Positions 39,499-41,699 of a stretch of DNA of 41,699 nucleotides are shown piece by piece. Below the pieces are notes generated by a model. That model was not told where the DNA came from. It did no database searches and worked only from the letters and a program-made list of their open reading frames with translations. How positions within the stretch are numbered: position 1 is the first letter of the stretch; each line of letters opens with the position of its first letter. Both the position numbers and the translations under genes were made by a program. Origin of the DNA: Clostridiales bacterium (GTDB taxonomy: Bacteria > Bacillota > Clostridia > Christensenellales > Borkfalkiaceae); the NCBI GenBank assembly GCA_015069605.1, contig SVII01000012.1:1-41699 (forward strand). The letters run 5' to 3'.

Positions 39499-40818
39499 CT
39501 ATTCTTGCATTTCTTTGATCGTTTGAATGGCTCTTTCCGCTAACGCGCGGTATCTTTCCTTTTTATCGCGAATACGCACAGGCATCGCCGCCAAAATCCC
39601 AAAATTCGCGTTCATGGGCTGAAAATCTTTTGTCGGCGTGGAAATGTGATTTTCCAAAGCGCCGCATACGGTGCGTTCATCAAAGACATGGGTGGGTCTT
39701 TTCAAGATTTCATCCGCCAAATGAATCGCCGCGAGAAGTCCGCTTGCCGCGCTTTCCACGTACCCTTCCACACCCGTGATTTGACCTGCGAAATAGAGCT
39801 TTCTATTATTCTTAAACGAAAAATCGCGGTTTAAAACATCAGGCGACTGAATATACGTATTTCTATGCATTACACCATAACGCAAAAATTCCGCGTTCTT
39901 CAAAGCAGGAATCATGGAAAAGACTCTTTTTTGTTCGGGAAATTTCAAATTCGTTTGAAACCCGACAAGGTTATACGTCGTGCCTGCCTCGTTCTCTTTA
40001 CGGAGCTGTAACACCGCGTACGGACGCTTCCCGTCCTCGTCAAACAAGCCCACGGGTTTGAGTGTACCAAACCGCAAGGTATCCCTGCCGCGTGATGCCA
40101 TCACTTCCACGGGCATACATCCCTCGAAAATTTCGCCTTTCTCAAATTCATGTAAATGCGCGCGCTCTGCTGCAAGCAAAGCATCCACGAAATCATAATA
40201 TTCCTCTTTCGTCATCGGGCAGTTGATATAATCGCCCGTACCTTTGCCATAGCGATCGCCCGTAAACGCGCAAGTCATATCCACACTATCCGCGGACACG
40301 ATGGGCGCAGACGCGTCGTAAAAATGTAAGCCGCCGCCCGTTTTTTGTAAAATATCCTCGCTTAACGCCTCGCTTGTAAGCGGCCCTGTCGCAATAATCG
40401 CATACCTGTCCCCGTCATTTTCTAAATCGGGGAGTTTTTCCACTTCCTCAGACACAAGGTTAAGGTTGGGGCAATTTTTTAATTTTTCGGTGATATACGC
40501 CGAAAATTTCTCTCTATCCACCGCCAACGCCGCGCCCGCAGGCACTTTCGTCGCGTCCGCCGCCTCGATAATCATCGAGCCCAACATACGCATTTCTTCT
40601 TTCAACAGTCCGCAAGCGTTCGCATACGCGTCATTACTTTTCAGCGAGTTGGAACAAACCAACTCGCCGTAATTTTCGCTCTCATGCGCAGGAGTAAATT
40701 TTTTCGGTTTCATTTCAACGAGCGTCGTTTTGATGCCGTGGGATGCTAAATAATACGCCGCCTCGCTGCCTGCAAGTCCACCGCCGATTACCGTTACTTC
40801 CGCATTATTCCGCATCGT
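39499..40818 (-). CDS. trmFO: tRNA m5U54 methyltransferase TrmFO
   Basis: Folate- and FAD-dependent enzyme that makes ribothymidine at position 54 of tRNA. 439 aa from [20 protein letters not shown], with the FAD GGGLAG loop at residues 11-16, VCSNSLKSN with the catalytic Cys, and [15 protein letters not shown] near the C-terminus. The ATG lies 14 nt inside the end of topA, so its translation is coupled. No separate ribosome site is evident. Confidence 0.97.
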   Translation of the reverse strand, partial: TMRNNAEVTVIGGGLAGSEAAYYLASHGIKTTLVEMKPKKFTPAHESENYGELVCSNSLKSNDAYANACGLLKEEMRMLGSMIIEAADATKVPAGAALAVDREKFSAYITEKLKNCPNLNLVSEEVEKLPDLENDGDRYAIIATGPLTSEALSEDILQKTGGGLHFYDASAPIVSADSVDMTCAFTGDRYGKGTGDYINCPMTKEEYYDFVDALLAAERAHLHEFEKGEIFEGCMPVEVMASRGRDTLRFGTLKPVGLFDEDGKRPYAVLQLRKENEAGTTYNLVGFQTNLKFPEQKRVFSMIPALKNAEFLRYGVMHRNTYIQSPDVLNRDFSFKNNRKLYFAGQITGVEGYVESAASGLLAAIHLADEILKRPTHVFDERTVCGALENHISTPTKDFQPMNANFGILAAMPVRIRDKKERYRALAERAIQTIKEMQE

Positions 40819-41699
40819 TAAAATCCGCAGGGAAGTATCCCGTTTCCTCTTCTTCGTAGCCAAAATATTGCGGTTCATCCATCAGGGGCGGCGCTTCAAA
40901 TCCGTCCGCCATATTGACAGCACCCGTTTGACGTTTCGCTACTTTTCCGCCTTTGGTTTCCTTTTCGCTCTTTTCCGTCTTTACGCGATAGGAACAATCC
41001 TTATTGCTGCATTTAATATTGCCGCGAGGTGTCATAATGACCGCCTCGTTACATTCAGGACATTTATCCCCGGTAGGAACGTCCCAGCTCATAAATTTGC
41101 AATCGGGATACCCCAAACAGCTGTAATACACTTTGCCTTTTTTGGATTTTCTCACCGTCATTGCCGCGCCGCATTCAGGACATTTCCCTGCAAGTTTGGG
41201 TTCTTCGTCCGTGGGCATCGACATCGTAGATTTACAGTCGGGATAGCTAGGACAAGCCAAGAATTTCCCAAATTTACCGCTCTTTACCACCATATTTTCG
41301 CCGCATTTAGGACAGCGTACGGAAGAAATTTCTTCCTTGCTTTCGCTGATGATGTTTTGACATTCGGGGTAGTTTGAACAAGCTAAATATTTACCAAATT
41401 TCCCCATTCTGCGGATCATAAAATGTCCACATTTGCCGCAGACAGTTTCCGTCAATTCGTCGCCATACGCCGACGCTTGACGAAGATTTTTTTCAAATCC
41501 AGGATAGAAATCCCCGATAACGCTATGCCATTCCACGCCGCCTTCTTCGATATCGTCGAGTTTGTTTTCCATACCTGCCGTAAACCCAACGTCCATAACG
41601 TCCACAAAGCATTTAACGAGCATATCGACTACGTCGTAAGCAATGGGGGTGGGGACCATATATTTACCGTCTTTTTTGACGTATTTTTGCATCAATTTA
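40805..41699 (-). CDS. topA: DNA topoisomerase I, C-terminal 297 residues (5' end outside window)
   Basis: Relaxes negative supercoils. This part has the end of the catalytic domain (YMVPTPIAYDVVDMLVKCF) and then four Cys4 zinc modules (CGKCGHFMIRRMGKFGKYLAC, CPKCGENMVV, CPECGAAMTV and CPECNEAVIM) typical of clostridial TopA. The C-terminus is acidic ([20 protein letters not shown]). The frame is open to the right edge, so the catalytic Tyr and Toprim domain are outside. Head of the topA-trmFO-hslV-hslU cluster; xerC and codY, often in this cluster, are not between these genes. Confidence 0.96.
   Translation of the reverse strand, partial: KLMQKYVKKDGKYMVPTPIAYDVVDMLVKCFVDVMDVGFTAGMENKLDDIEEGGVEWHSVIGDFYPGFEKNLRQASAYGDELTETVCGKCGHFMIRRMGKFGKYLACSNYPECQNIISESKEEISSVRCPKCGENMVVKSGKFGKFLACPSYPDCKSTMSMPTDEEPKLAGKCPECGAAMTVRKSKKGKVYYSCLGYPDCKFMSWDVPTGDKCPECNEAVIMTPRGNIKCSNKDCSYRVKTEKSEKETKGGKVAKRQTGAVNMADGFEAPPLMDEPQYFGYEEEETGYFPADFNDAE

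Overview
The window looks like the chromosome of an uncultured low-to-mid GC Clostridia-type Firmicute. The evidence is the spore maturation pair spmA/spmB, a topA-trmFO-hslV-hslU cluster, an 8-Cys clostridial ferredoxin, QueA and QueH for queuosine, FeoAB with a DtxR-type regulator, strong GGAGG ribosome binding sites, and many TTGACA-17-TATAAT promoters with hairpin-plus-T-tract terminators. A Christensenellales-like gut lineage would fit the fused DUF1385-PrmC protein, but that is a guess. No rRNA, tRNA, CRISPR array, prophage or autonomous transposon is visible. Nearly all genes are housekeeping, with short accessory stretches between them.

Layout. 1-8.1 kb (minus strand): 5' part of thrC, a small P-loop ATPase, an aspartate-type aminotransferase, a Cys-repeat lipoprotein, prfA behind a DUF1385-PrmC fusion (the methylase that modifies RF1, next to RF1), and rpmE. 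8.1-14.9 kb: a zinc-less MDR oxidoreductase with a YfcE-type phosphodiesterase, a divergent pair of XRE regulators with a palindrome in their shared promoter, queH with a YhhN-like membrane protein, and a THUMP RNA methylase followed by two membrane proteins. 14.9-18.8 kb: an iron-uptake block, dtxR / feoA-feoB-Cys-rich membrane protein-LMW phosphatase, with palindromic operators either side of the feoA promoter. 18.8-23.1 kb: ruvC-ruvA-ruvB-queA, with MITE-like repeats in the ruvA-ruvB gap and after queA. 23.1-28 kb: an unannotated 53-aa amphipathic peptide gene with its own promoter and terminator, ferredoxin, nifS, an EF-G paralogue with a structured leader, and a PAP2 phosphatase. 28-33 kb: rsmA, a TatD-linked radical SAM protein with an Asn/Gln-rich N-terminus, tatD and metG. 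33-36 kb: an RsgI-like lipoprotein, spmAB and an orphan structured RNA. 36 kb to the end: trxA, hisS, hslU, hslV, trmFO and the 3' end of topA.

The items most worth follow-up are: the structured 5' UTR of the EF-G paralogue, whose outer helix starts 2 nt after the predicted transcription start; the 53-aa peptide with two mutually exclusive helices over its ribosome binding site; a 115-nt orphan RNA after spmB; consensus promoters placed so that queH, rlmL and the PAP2 gene would be leaderless; the paired repeats next to ruvA and queA; and the Asn/Gln-rich radical SAM protein. Three small genes (59, 53 and 56 aa) were found by reading the sequence directly. Functional assignments are from motif recognition only; no database search was run.
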